A stretch of DNA of 64,000 bases from Streptomyces fulvorobeus (GTDB taxonomy: Bacteria > Actinomycetota > Actinomycetes > Streptomycetales > Streptomycetaceae), in contig NZ_BLWC01000001.1 of the NCBI RefSeq assembly GCF_013167895.1, positions 6,386,001-6,450,000 of the forward strand, read 5' to 3'. Both the position numbers and the translations under genes were made by a program. How positions within the stretch are numbered: the first letter of the stretch is position 1; each line of letters opens with the position of its first letter. The notes beneath the pieces are model-generated. The model was not told the DNA's origin and did no database searches. It saw nothing but the letters and a program-made list of their open reading frames with translations. This document shows positions 12,901-20,800 of the stretch, in pieces.

Positions 12901-14642
12901 TGTCCGCCGCCGAGCAGGAGCGGCTGGTCCTGGAGGTCGTACGCACCGAGGCCATGGCCGTGCTGGGCCTGTCGACCCCCGACGCCCTGCCGGAGCAGCG
13001 TGCCTTCCGTGACGTGGGCTTCGACTCGCTCACCGCTGTCGGACTGCGCAACCGCCTCGCGTCCGTCACCGGACTGACGCTGCCGACGACCATGGTCTTC
13101 GACCACCCCAACCCCGCCGCACTGGCCGGGTTCCTCCGCACCGAGCTGGCCGGGGCCCAGAGCGCCGGAACGCCCGCGGCGACCGCGTCCGCCGCCGCGA
13201 CCGACGACGACCCCATCGTCATCGTCGGCATGGGCTGCCGCTACCCCGGCGGGGTCACCTCGCCCGAGGAGCTGTGGAAGCTCACCCTGGACGGCACCGA
13301 CGCCGTCTCCGTCTTCCCCGCCGACCGGGGCTGGGACGCCGAGGGGCTCTACGACCCGGACCCCGACCGGTCCGGCAAGACCTACTCGGTGCAGGGCGGA
13401 TTCCTGCAGGACGTCGCCGAGTTCGACCCGGGCTTCTTCGGCATCTCGCCGCGCGAGGCGATGTCGATGGACCCGCAGCAGCGCCTCCTGCTGGAGACGG
13501 CCTGGGAAGCCTTCGAGCACGCCGGGATCGACATCCTCTCCCAGCGCTCCAGCCTCACCGGTACCTTCATCGGCGCCAGCTACCAGGACTACGCCTCCAG
13601 CGTGGCCAACTCCTCCGAGGGCTCCGAAGGCCACATGATCACCGGCACGCTCTCCAGCGTGCTGTCCGGCCGGGTCAACTACCTCTTCGGCTTCGAGGGG
13701 CCGGCCGTCACCCTCGACACCGCCTGCTCGTCCTCCCTGGTCGCCCTGCACCTGGCCTGCCAGTCCCTGCGCAACGGCGAGAGCACCCTGGCGCTCGCGG
13801 GCGGCGTCAGCATCATGTCCACTCCCAGCGCCTTCGTCGGCTTCAGCCGCCAGCGGGCCCTTGCCACCGACGGCCGCTGCAAGGCGTACGCCGAGGCCGC
13901 CGACGGCATGACCCTCGCGGAGGGCGTCGGTCTGGTCCTGCTGGAGCGTCTCTCCGACGCCCGCCGCAACGGCCACCCCGTGCTCGCCGTGGTCCGCGGC
14001 TCCGCCGTCAACCAGGACGGCGCCTCCAACGGCCTCACCGCCCCCAACGGCCCCTCCCAGCAGCGCGTCATCCGCCAGGCCCTGGCCAATGCCGGCCTGC
14101 GGTCCCGCGAGGTCGACGTCATCGAGGGCCACGGCACCGGGACCGCCCTGGGCGACCCCATCGAGGCCCAGGCCCTGCTCACCACCTACGGCCAGGACCG
14201 GGACGGCGAACGGCCCCTGCTCCTCGGCTCGGTCAAGACCAACATCGGCCACACCCAGATGGCCTCCGGCGTCGCCAGCGTGATCAAGATGGTGCACGCC
14301 CTGCAGGAGGGCGTCGTACCGAAGACCCTCCACATCGACACCCCGTCCTCGCACGTGGACTGGTCCTCCGGCGCCATCGACCTGCTCACCGAGCGCACCG
14401 ACTGGCCCGAGACCGGCCGTCCGCGCCGCGGCGCCGTCTCCTCGTTCGGGCTCAGCGGCACCAATGTGCACGCGATCCTCGAACAGGCACCCGCCGAGGA
14501 GCCCGCCGCACGGCCGGCCACCGCCCGCCCGCCCCGCCCCGGCGCACTGCCGCTGGTGGTCTCCGCCCGCAGCGAGGCCGCCCTTCGCGCCCAGGCCGGA
14601 CGGCTGCTCGCCCTGGTCGAGGAGCACCCCGACACCCCCTGA
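3..14642 (+). CDS. nysI: Modular type I polyketide synthase, NysI-like, 5' part in window (modules 9 to 12, ends at frameshift)
   Basis: This is a giant cytosolic PKS that extends the polyketide chain of a polyene macrolide. The frame is open from the left edge, where it reads as a KS-AT linker, so the true start lies upstream. Domains in order: AT-DH-KR-ACP (module 9), KS-AT-KR-ACP (10), KS-AT-KR-ACP (11), and the KS of module 12. The frame stops at a TGA at 14640-14642 just inside the module 12 AT region. The AT sequence continues without loss in the next-but-one frame, so this stop is almost certainly produced by one missing C in the run 14635-14639. With the following segment it forms one gene of about 9036 codons in the window plus a missing first KS, the size expected for a six-module NysI/AmphI protein. 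The order of AT specificities and KR types supports nysI over amphI or pimaricin genes. Family assignment is strong; the split is probably not biological. Confidence 0.9.
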   Translation, partial: NADAAAPEADTVADRGPVPLLVSGRTREALRAQAAALVAALESEPATNPLDIAYSLATTRAGFEHRAVLLAADRDTALAGLTALAEDRETAEQVRGAAQSEGKLAFLFTGQGSQRLGAGRELHAAFPVFAEALDAAFAALDPLLERPLREVLWGEDAEALNRTEYAQPALFAVEVALYRLVESWGVRPDYLTGHSIGEITAAHVAGVLSLGDAAVLVTARGRLMQALPAGGAMTAVQATEDEVAPLLAGREDTVSVAAVNGPRSLVLAGQAEAVADIAARLETEGRRTKRLAVSHAFHSPLMEPMLDEFRAVVSGLSLQAPLLPFVSNLTGEPATVAQITSADYWVDHVRRAVRFADGIGWLTDHGVTTFLELGPDSVLSAMTQDCLDAADADGHTALPTLRAGRPETDALTAALAGLHVRGAAVRWAEYFAGTGARRHDLPTYAFQRRRYWPKGGAQNQAADLRAAGLGAAHHPLLAAAVSLADSDGVLLTGRLALQSHPWLADHAVRGTTLLPGTAFLELAVRAGDEVGCDRVEELTLAAPLVLPEQGGIQVQLWIGNPDDSGRRTVDVYSRPEESDENAWTRHATGVLAVDEQTAEHGAGFDATQWPPAGALPVAVEGMYDRLATDGFAYGPVFQGLRAAWRRDGDVYAEVVLPEGGDAGADAFGLHPALLDAALHAASFVELGAESRGGLPFSWEGVSLHATGASALRVRLSPAGEDSLAIQVADASGAPVASVESLVLRAVAAEQLDSAATAARDALFGLDWVSVRQGATAPESVALVGPDAFGLVEHGALTAAAYRDLTELAAADGPVPAVVLVTLDGRTGADAARSAHALAADALASVQSWLDDEKFTTSRLVFVTRGAVGGSDVAAASVWGLVRSAQSENPGCFGLVDLDPAGPVTLPSIALSADEPQVIVRDGGVLVGRLVRRAAGEIAAGPVWGGDGRVLITGGTGGLGAVVARHLVTEHGVRRLLLVSRRGLGAEGVEELVGELSQLGAEAVVEACDVADRDALVDLLARHSVSAVIHTAGVLDDGVVGSLTPERLETVLRPKADAAWNLHELTQDHALSAFVVFSSVAGVIGSAGQANYAAGNAFLDALMERRRAEGLPGLSLAWGPWDRTSGMTGTLAEGEADRHARSGVRALTAEQGVALFDAAQTTQEPVVLPVRLDLPVLRAQGEVPPLLRSLIRTRTRRASVAGSSTASGLVQKLNRLEAEERLDLMLDLVRGQTALVLGHAGGDDIDAGRAFRELGFDSLTAVELRNRLNTVTGLRLPATLVFDYPTVRSLVGYILEELLGAEVAVAPPTAGRTAAEADDPIVVVGMSCRYPGGVTSPEDLWRVVTEGADVISGFPTNRGWDVEGLYHPDPDHKGTAYTRSGGFLHEAGEFDPAFFGMSPREALATDSQQRLLLEASWEAVERAGMDPVSLKGSATGVFAGVMYSDYGAVLAAPEFEGFRGGGSSASLASGRVSYTLGLEGPAVTVDTACSSSLVAMHWAMQALRSGECSLALAGGVTVMSTPAVFVDFARQRGLSADGRCKAFSESADGVGWSEGVGMVVLERQSDAVRNGHEILAVVRGSAVNQDGASNGLTAPNGPSQQRVIRQALASGGLSAGDVDVVEAHGTGTSLGDPIEAQALLATYGRDRDEDRPLLLGSVKSNIGHTQAAAGVAGVIKMIMAMRHGVLPQTLHVDAPSSHVDWSAGAVELLTESTPWPETGRPRRAGVSSFGISGTNVHTIIEQPPAPAAPERTATGRAPGITPWLVSGRTRAALRGQAARLLSYVQTHPELDPVDAAFSLATTRTRFDQRAAVLAGDRAELLRSLTALATDRPDAGVIEGEATGRGRTAMLFTGQGSQRAAMGRELYERHPVFSEALDAVFAELDPLLDRPLREVLFADEGTDEAALLDATGWTQPALFAVEVALFRLVRSWGIKPDFVAGHSIGELAAAHAAGVLSLADACALVAARASLMQALPTGGAMVAVRATEDEVTPLLAGREDTVSIAAVNGPESVVVSGDEDAVLEIAAAFDELGRKTKRLRVSHAFHSPRMAGMLDAFRAVVEGLTFHAPRIPLVSNVTGALATDEQVCSAEYWVTHVSDTVRFADCVRTLRDAGTTTFLELGPDGPLSAMAQDTLGDTYDAELVPLCRADRGEALAVTTALARLQVQGLPVDWTAYFADSGARRVDLPTYAFQHEYYWPQLPAAAVAPGDADPADQRLWAAVERGDADELAAILGLGEQEHDSLGSLLPALTSWRRGKQEQSRLDSLRYRVEWAQLNTFAAPVLDGTWLLVTGDAEDAGGAGELVEQLAGTLSAHGARVHRLTLDLACVDRQVLAARLEATEGFDSAANVLSLLPLDERPGETCTPLSHGLALTLTLVQALHDTGSHGRLWTATRGAVSTGSADPLTHPAQAAAWGLGRTVALEHPRLWGGLVDLPEELDERTAQRLAGVLAVKNVPDGEDQVALRAGGVLGRRLVRYTADALPGAAEFSARGTVLVTGGTGGLGAEVGRWLARSGAENLVLTSRRGPDAPGADALRAELEELGARVEIVACDAADRDALAAVLAAVPDELPLTGVVHTAGVGQYGPLDGLTPAEFADLTSAKLAGAAHLDALLGDRELDLFVLFGSIAGVWGSGGQSAYGAANAYLDALAEHRRARGLAATSVAWGPWAEAGMATDEAVSGTLKRQGLGFLEPALAMTELGRAVVRGDTTVTVADVDWDRYAPVFTSARPSALLDGLPEVRALADAAGAADTGDTSEFVTRVRALSEPEQIRHLSDLVRSEAAVVLGHGSADSVAEGRAFRDIGFDSLTAVELRKRLAATTGLTLPSTMVFDYPTPLELAQYLLAEILGAVLDVAGPVATGAADDEPIAIIGMGCRFPGGADSPEQLWDLVTDGADAVSDFPVNRGWDAEGLLDPDPDRPGKTYSTLGGFLHEADAFDPTFFGISPREALVMDPQQRLLLETTWETFERAGIDPAAARGSLTGTFIGSSYQDYGLGAGDGAEGHMVTGSIPSVLSGRISYVMGLEGPAVTVDTACSSSLVALHLACQSLRNGESTLAVAGGATIMTTPAPFIAFSRQRALARDGRCKAFSDEADGMTLAEGVGILLVERLSDARRNGHPVLAVIRGSAINQDGASNGLTAPNGPAQQRVMRQALANARLAPSDIDVVEAHGTGTPLGDPIEAQALLATYGRDRDPERSLLLGSVKSNIGHTQSAAGVASVIKMVMALRHGLLPRTLHADNPSSHVDWDSGSVRLLHEAVEWPETGRPRRAAVSSFGISGTNAHTLIEQAPPAAEPEAAPAAEPVPVAGGVVPWTVSAKTAAALRAQAARLLSHLETASPAPRALDVGHSLVSSRAVFEHRAVVVPTEDADPMDALRAVAADGPSAVVARGIADVEGRTVFVFPGQGSQWVGMGARLLTESPVFAERIAECAAAIGEFVDWSLIDVLQGKEGAPTLERVDVVQPASFAVMVSLAALWRSRGVEPAAVVGHSQGEIAAAVVSGALSLQDGARVVTLRSKAIGRTLAGHGGMMSVALPVEQLESRLDAWQGRVSVAAVNGPRSVVVSGEPEALDGLSEELTADEVRVRRIAVDYASHSVQVENLHDELLDVLAPIAPRASEVPFFSTTTGDWLDTEGMDAGYWFRNLRQRVLFADAVHDLLAAGHRAFIEVSSHPVLTMAVQDMIDETAEPGVATGTLRRDQDSVSRFLLSAAEVFVRGVDIDWAGIFEDSGARRVDLPTYAFQHEQLWAVPPVAEPAVSADPADAAFWAAVEQQDLSALTSALGTDETSVAAVLPALSSWRRSRKDRSTVDSWRYRVSWSPVGNVPQRSLSGTWLLVGAEGHGHDTDEVADALSGQGAAVTRLVLDGTCVDRAVLAERLAGAGEITGVVSTLAAAEEPDERTPVLPLGLALTVSLVQALGDAGIEAPLWFLTRGAVSTGRSDEITSPTQALVTGVGWTTALEHPQRWGGVVDLPRELDPRAAGRLASALSGALGDEDQLAVRASGIFTRRIVRAAADAQDPGRDWTPRGTILITGGSGTLAPHLARWLAGRGAEHLVLMSRRGADAPGMAELVAELAASGTPATAVACDITDRDAVAALLAQLKAEGRTVRTVVHTAALIELFPLAETTMDAFSRVLDAKVTGARVLDELLDHEDLDDLILYSSTAGMWGSGAHAAYVAGNAYLAALAAHRRARGLRATSLSWGIWADDIKAGRVDPQTIRRSGLEFMDPQLALSGLKRALDDDETAVAVADVDWATYYPVFTSSRPTNLFAEIPEVRALTEAAEQSTGTVVEGEFAARLRALSAAEQERLVLEVVRTEAMAVLGLSTPDALPEQRAFRDVGFDSLTAVGLRNRLASVTGLTLPTTMVFDHPNPAALAGFLRTELAGAQSAGTPAATASAAATDDDPIVIVGMGCRYPGGVTSPEELWKLTLDGTDAVSVFPADRGWDAEGLYDPDPDRSGKTYSVQGGFLQDVAEFDPGFFGISPREAMSMDPQQRLLLETAWEAFEHAGIDILSQRSSLTGTFIGASYQDYASSVANSSEGSEGHMITGTLSSVLSGRVNYLFGFEGPAVTLDTACSSSLVALHLACQSLRNGESTLALAGGVSIMSTPSAFVGFSRQRALATDGRCKAYAEAADGMTLAEGVGLVLLERLSDARRNGHPVLAVVRGSAVNQDGASNGLTAPNGPSQQRVIRQALANAGLRSREVDVIEGHGTGTALGDPIEAQALLTTYGQDRDGERPLLLGSVKTNIGHTQMASGVASVIKMVHALQEGVVPKTLHIDTPSSHVDWSSGAIDLLTERTDWPETGRPRRGAVSSFGLSGTNVHAILEQAPAEEPAARPATARPPRPGALPLVVSARSEAALRAQAGRLLALVEEHPDTP
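3951..8585 (+). other. PKS module 10: KS-AT(malonyl)-KR(A-type)-ACP
   Basis: KS Cys is at about 4464 (DTACSSS). AT has GHSIGE near 5818 and HAFHS near 6122, so malonyl. There is no DH. KR lacks LDD and carries the W of A-type KRs (GVWGSGGQ) with Tyr present. ACP has GFDSL near 8409. It predicts the C19 hydroxyl, where mycosamine is attached in this family. The KS core (about 4380-5060) uses a G/T-rich codon style unlike its surroundings. Confidence 0.9.
8588..13200 (+). other. PKS module 11: KS-AT(methylmalonyl)-KR(A-type)-ACP
   Basis: KS Cys codon is 9102-9104. AT has GHSQGE at 10461 and YASHS at 10770-10784, the methylmalonyl signature. It is the only such AT seen between modules 9 and 18. 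KR has a non-standard cofactor motif (GGSGTLA) and GMWGSG with Tyr kept, A-type. It predicts the C16 methyl branch and C17-OH; the methyl is the expected substrate of the CYP105-type P450 at 51234-52409. Confidence 0.92.
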
Positions 14643-17600
14643 CCGACCTCGCCTTCTCCCTGGCCACCTCCCGGGCCGGCCTGGAGCGCCGCGCCGCCGT
14701 GGTGGCGGGGGAGCGCGACGAACTGCTGCGCGGCCTGCTGGCGCTGCGCGACGGACTGCCCGGACCCGGTGTGGTCCAGGGCGGCACGGCCCGCGGCCGT
14801 ACGGCGTTCCTGTTCACCGGACAGGGCAGCCAGAGGCCCGGCATGGGACGGGAGCTGTACGAGCGCCACCCCGTCTTCGCCGACGCCCTCGACGCTGTAC
14901 TGGCCCGGATGGACGGCGCCCTGGACCGGCCGCTGCGCGAGATCCTGTTCTCCGCCGAGGGCTCGCCCGAGGCGGCCCTGCTCGACCGCACCGAGTACGC
15001 GCAGCCCGCGCTGTTCGCCGTCGAGGTGGCCCTGTTCCGGCTCACCGAGTCGTGGGGCATCACCCCCGACTACCTCGCCGGGCACTCCGTCGGGGAGCTC
15101 GCCGCCGCGCACGTCGCGGGCGTGCTCACCCTGCCGGACGCGTGCGCCCTGGTGGCGGCGCGCGGACGGCTGATGCAGGCGCTGCCCGAGGGCGGCGCGA
15201 TGATCTCCCTGGAGGCCGCCGAGGACGAGGTCCTGCCGCTGCTGGAGGGCCACGAGGACGAGGTGTCCGTCGCCGCCGTCAACGGCCCGGCGTCACTGGT
15301 CGTCGCCGGCGTCGAGGACACCGTCCTCGACATCGCCGCGACCCTGGGGGCGCGCGGCCGCAGGACCAAGCGGCTGAGGGTGAGCCACGCCTTCCACTCG
15401 CCACTCATGGACGGCATGCTCGACGACTTCGCCCGCGTCGCGCGGGGCGTCACCTACCACCCGCCGGTGATCCCCCTCGTCTCCCACCTCACCGGCGGCC
15501 TCGCCGCCGAGGACCAGATGACCGACCCGGAGTACTGGGTCCAGCACGTGCGCCGGGCCGTCCGCTTCGCCGACGGCATCAACTGGCTCTCCGCGCAGGG
15601 CCAGGTCCGCACCTTCCTGGAGCTCGGCCCCGACGGTGTGCTCTGCGGCATGGCCCGCGACAGCCTCACCGACGAGCCGCACACCGCGCTGCTGCCGCTG
15701 CTGCGGAGCGGCCGGCCCGAGGAGCAGACCGTCACCACCGCGCTGGCCGGAGCCCACGCCCACGGCGTGGACATCGACTGGACGGCATACTTCGCGGACA
15801 GCGACGCCCGCCGGATCGCGCTGCCCACCTACGCCTTCCAGCGCGAGCGGTACTGGCCCGACGCCCTCGCCGCCCCCACCGCCGGACCCGCGGGCGCGGG
15901 CAGCGCCGCCGACGCCGAGTTCTGGTCGGCGGTCGAGCGCGACGACGTCGGCTCACTCGTCGCCTCGCTGGGCCTCGACGATGCGACCGTCACCGCGATG
16001 GTCCCGGCGCTCACCGCCTGGCGCCGCCGCCGCGACGAGCAGTCGCAGGTGGACGCCTGGCGCTACCGGGTCACCTGGAAGCCGCAGACCGGACCCACCG
16101 CCCCCACCGCGCTCACCGGACGCTGGCTGGTCCTCACCCCGCCCGGCACCGACGAGGCCGAGTGGTCCGCCGATGTCGTCGCCGCCCTCGCGACACAGAC
16201 GGTCCTGTGCGAGGACGTCGGCCCCGACCGGGCCGCGCTCGCCGAACGGCTCGCCGCACTGCGCGCCGAACACGGCGAGTTCGCCGGGGTCCTGTCGCTG
16301 CTCGGCCTCGCCGGCTGCGGCGGACTCGCCCGCACCGGAGTGCCCGACTCCCTCCTCCTGACCACCGTCGCCGTACAGGCACTCGGCGATGCGGGCATCG
16401 ACGCCCGCCTGTGGGCCGTCACCCGGGGCGCCGTCTCCGTGGGCCGCTCCGAGCCGGTCGTCGGACTCGACCAGGCCGCCGTATGGGGCCTGGGCCGCGT
16501 CGTGGCCCTCGAACAGCCCGACCGCTGGGGCGGCTGCGTCGACCTGCCCGAGCAGCTCGACACCCACAGCGCGCGCAGGCTGCGCGGCGTCCTGGCCGGG
16601 ACCGCCGGGGAGAGCGAGGCCGCCCTACGCGCCTCCGGCGTGTTCGTACGCCGCCTCGCCCACAGCCCCGCGGCGCAGAGCACCGCGCCCACCTTCGACC
16701 CTTCGGGCACCACCCTGATCACCGGCGGCACCGGCGGCCTCGGCGGACACGTCGCCCGCGGCCTGGCCCGCGCCGGCGCCGAACACCTGCTGCTCGTCAG
16801 CCGCCGCGGCGAGGACGCCCCCGGCGCGGACGCGCTGCGCGGCGAACTGACCGGCCTCGGCGCCCGGGTCACCATCGCCGCCTGCGACGTCGCCGACCGC
16901 GACGCCCTGGCCGCCCTGCTCGACTCCCTCCCCGACGACGCCCCGCTCCACGCGGTGATCCACACGGCCGGTGTCGTGGAGGACGGCGTGGTGGACACCC
17001 TGACCCCGGACAGCTTCCGGACCGTACTGGACGCCAAGGTCGCCTCCGCCCTCAACCTGCACGAGCTGACCGCCCACCTCCCGCTGTCCGCGTTCGTCCT
17101 CTTCTCCTCCACCGCCGGTGTCTTCGGCGCCCCCGGACAGGGCAACTACGCCGCGGCCAACGCCTATCTGGACGCTCTCGCCGAGTACCGGCGGGCCCAC
17201 GGCCGCACCGCGCTCTCCGTCGCCTGGGGCCCCTGGGCCGGATCGGGCATGGTCGCCGACGCGGCGGAGATCGAGCGGCGCGTCCGGCGCGGCGGTTTCG
17301 AGCCGCTCGCGCCGGAACCCGCCGTACGCGCCCTGCTCCGCGCCATCGAGCAGGACGACACCGCCCTCGCCCTCGCCGACATCGACTGGGCCCGCTTCGT
17401 CCCGGCGTTCGCCTCGGCCCGCCCGCTGCCGCTCGTCGGCGACCTGCCGGAAGTACGGCAGTCGGCCACCGCGCCGACCGGCGCCACCGGCGACGACACG
17501 CGGCTGCGACGGCGCCTCCAGGAGCTCCCGGACGCCGAGCGCGGCGCGTTCGTACTCGACCTGCTGCGCACCCAGGTCGCCGCCGTGCTCGGCCACAGCG

Positions 17601-17825
17601 ACCCCGGCGCCATCGAGGACGACCGGGCCTTCCGCGACCTGGGCTTCGACTCGCTGACCACGCTCGAACTGCGCAACACCCTGGCCGCCGTCACCGGGCT
17701 CAGCCTGCCGGTGTCCCTGGTCTACGACCGGCCGACCCCGCGCGAGATGGCGGACTTCCTGCTCGCCGAGATCCTCGGCTCGCTGCCCGAGCGCGCCGCC
17801 GCCCCGGCGGCGAGCGGCAGGCCCG
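13205..17825 (+). other. PKS module 12: KS-AT(malonyl)-KR-ACP, interrupted by the frameshift
   Basis: KS Cys codon is 13725-13727; the usual VEAHGTGT motif reads IEGHGTGT here, with the catalytic His kept. The frameshift at about 14637 falls in the KS-AT linker. AT has GQGSQ near 14820, GHSVGE near 15080 and HAFHS near 15386, so malonyl. KR has VED in place of LDD and the active Tyr (GQGNYAAAN), probably B-type. ACP serine lies near 17650. It predicts the C15 hydroxyl. Confidence 0.88.
14635..14639 (+). other. Frameshift site: C-run of five where six are expected
   Basis: The KS-AT linker of module 12 ends in one frame with residues HPDTP then TGA. The expected AT entry (LTDLAFSLATS) starts at 14639 in the frame one base back. 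Adding a single C to the run makes the join seamless (D-T-P-L-T-D). No coding sequence is lost, which favours a sequencing undercount over a real mutation. Confidence 0.85.
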
Positions 17826-20800
17826 TGCACGACGACCCGATCGCCGTTGTCGGCATGAGCTGCCGCTTCCCCGGCGGGGTCGGCTCGCCCGAGGAACTGT
17901 GGCAACTGCTCGTCGAGGGCGGGGACGGCATCACCCGCTTCCCCGACGACCGCGGCTGGGACATCGAGGCGCTCGGAGCGGGTGCGTCGGACACCCTCGA
18001 AGGCGGATTCCTCACCCGGGTCGCCGACTTCGACGCCCGCTTCTTCGGCATCTCGCCGCGTGAGGCGCTCGCCATGGACCCCCAGCAGCGCCTGCTGCTG
18101 GAGGCCACCTGGGAGGCGCTGGAGCGGGCGGGCATCGACCCCTCGGCCCTGCGCGGCTCCCGCACCGGCGTCTTCGTCGGCACCAACGGCCAGGACTACC
18201 CCAACCTGCTGCGCCGGTCGCTGTCCGACGTACAGGGCTACGTGGCCACCGGCAACACCGCCAGCGTCATGTCGGGCCGGCTCTCCTACGCGCTCGGCCT
18301 GGAGGGCCCGGCCGTCACCGTCGACACCGCCTGCTCCTCCTCGCTGGTCGCGATGCACTGGGCCGGCAAGGCCCTGAGCGCGGGCGAGTGCTCCCTGGTG
18401 ATCGCCGGTGGTGTCTCGGTGATGTCGAGCCCCGACTCCTTCGTCGAGTTCTCCCGGCAGGGCGGACTGGCCCCCGACGGCCGGTGCAAGGCGTTCTCCG
18501 ACAGCGCCGACGGCACCGCCTGGTCCGAGGGCGTCGGCATCCTGGTCCTGGAGCGGCTCTCCGACGCCGTACGCAACGGGCACGAGGTACGGGGCATCAT
18601 CCGCTCGACCGCCGTCAACCAGGACGGCGCGTCCAACGGCCTGACCGCCCCCAACGGCCCCTCCCAGCAGCGGGTCATCCAGCAGGCGCTCGCCGACGCC
18701 GGACTGACCCCCGCCCACATCGACGCCGTCGAGGCCCACGGCACCGGCACCACGCTGGGCGACCCGATCGAGGCCCAGGCGCTGCTCACCGCCTACGGGC
18801 AGGACCGGGAGCGCCCACTGCTGCTGGGCACCGTCAAGTCGAACATTGGCCACACCCAGGCCGCCGCCGGTGTCGCCGGTGTCATCAAGATGCTGATGGC
18901 GATGCACCACGGCACCCTGCCCCAGTCCCTGCACATCGGTACCCCGTCCGCGCACGTGGACTGGTCGGCGGGCGCGGTGGAGCTGCTGACCGAACAGACC
19001 GCCTGGCCCGAGACCGGCCGCCCACGCCGCGCCGGAGTCTCGGCGTTCGGCGTCAGCGGTACGAACGCGCACGTCATCGTCGAGCAGGCACCGGCGCTCG
19101 CAGCGCCCCGGGAGCAGCCCGCCGAGCCGGCCCCCACCCCCGCCGTCGTGCCGTGGATCGTCTCCGGCCGCACGCGTGAGGCCCTTCAGGCCCAGATCGA
19201 CCGGATCACCGGCTTCGCCGCGCTGAACACCGGCCTGTCCCCGCTGGACATCGGCCGCTCGCTCGCCACCGACCGCACGGTCTTCCCGCACCGCGCGGTG
19301 CTGCTGGCCGACGCGGACGGTGTGCACGAGGGCGCACGCGGAGTCGCCGGCCGCACCCCCGGAAAGACGGCGTTCCTCTTCTCCGGCCAGGGCAGCCAGC
19401 GCGCCGCCATGGGCCGCGAGCTGTACGAGCGGTTCCCCGTCTTCGCCGAAGCGCTGGACGCCGTCCTCGCCCACCTGGACACGGAGCTGGAATTCCCCCT
19501 CAGGAAAGTGCTGTTCGCCCTCCCGGGAACCTTCGAGGCGGAACTCCTCGACGAGACCGGCTGGACCCAGCCCGCCCTGTTCGCCGTCGAGGTAGCCCTG
19601 TTCCGCCTCGCCGAGTCGTGGGGCATCACCCCGGACTTCGTCGCCGGACACTCCATCGGTGAGATCACCGCCGCCCACGTGGCGGGCGTGTTCTCCCTGG
19701 CCGACGCCTGCCGCCTGGTCGCGGCCCGCGCCAGCCTGATGCAGGCGCTCCCGCAGGGCGGCGCGATGGTCGCCGTCGAGGCCACCGAGGACGAGGTCGC
19801 CCCGCTGCTCGACGCGAACGTGTCGATCGCCGCGGTCAACGGCCCCCGCTCGCTGGTCGTCGCGGGCGCCGAGGACGCCGTGCTGCTGGTCGCCGAGGTG
19901 TTCGCCGCCGACGGCCGCCGCACCCGGCGGCTGCGGGTCTCGCACGCCTTCCACTCGCCGCTGATGGACGCGATACTCGCGGACTTCGCCCGGGTCGCCG
20001 AGACACTGACCTTCGAAGAGCCCCGTATCCCGGTGGTCTCCAACCTCACCGGAATCCTGGCGACCGCCGACGAGCTGCGCTCGCCCGCCTACTGGGTGCG
20101 GCACGTGCGCGAGGCCGTACGGTTCGCCGACGGGATACGGACCTTGCGGGACGCCGGAGTCGGCGCCTTCGTCGAGCTGGGCCCGGACGGAGTGCTCTCC
20201 GCGATGGCCCAGCAGAGCCTGGACGGGGCCCAGCCGGCGCCCCTGGTCGTGCCGTTCCTGCGTAAGGACCAGAGCGAGGAAGCGGCCGTCGTCGCCGCAC
20301 TGGCCGCCTTGCACACCCACGGGACGGGACCGCGCTGGTCCGCGTTCTTCGAGGGCCTGGGAGCGCGCCGGATCGAACTGCCGACGTATGCCTTCCAGCG
20401 CGAGCGGTACTGGCCGGAGCCCGCGGCCATCGCCGCCGTCGGCGTGCCGGACCCGGTGGACGCCGCGTTCTGGTCGGCCGTCGAGCGCCAGGACGTCGAG
20501 TCGCTGGCCGCCTCGCTCGATCTGGACGGCGACACCGTCACCACGATGGTGCCCGCGCTCTCCGCGTGGCGCCGCAGCCGCGGCGAGCAGTCCGCCGGCG
20601 CCGACTGGCGCTACCGCGAGACCTGGACCCCGCTGCCCGCACGGACCGCCGCACCGTCCGGCACCTGGCTCGTGCTGCTGCCCGCCGGTGACCCGTCCCC
20701 GTGGACGGACGCCGCCGCCGAGGCGCTGGGCGCGGACGTCGTACGGGTGAACGCCAGGCCCGACGCCGCGGACCTGACGCGGCTGCTCACCTCGGCCCGC

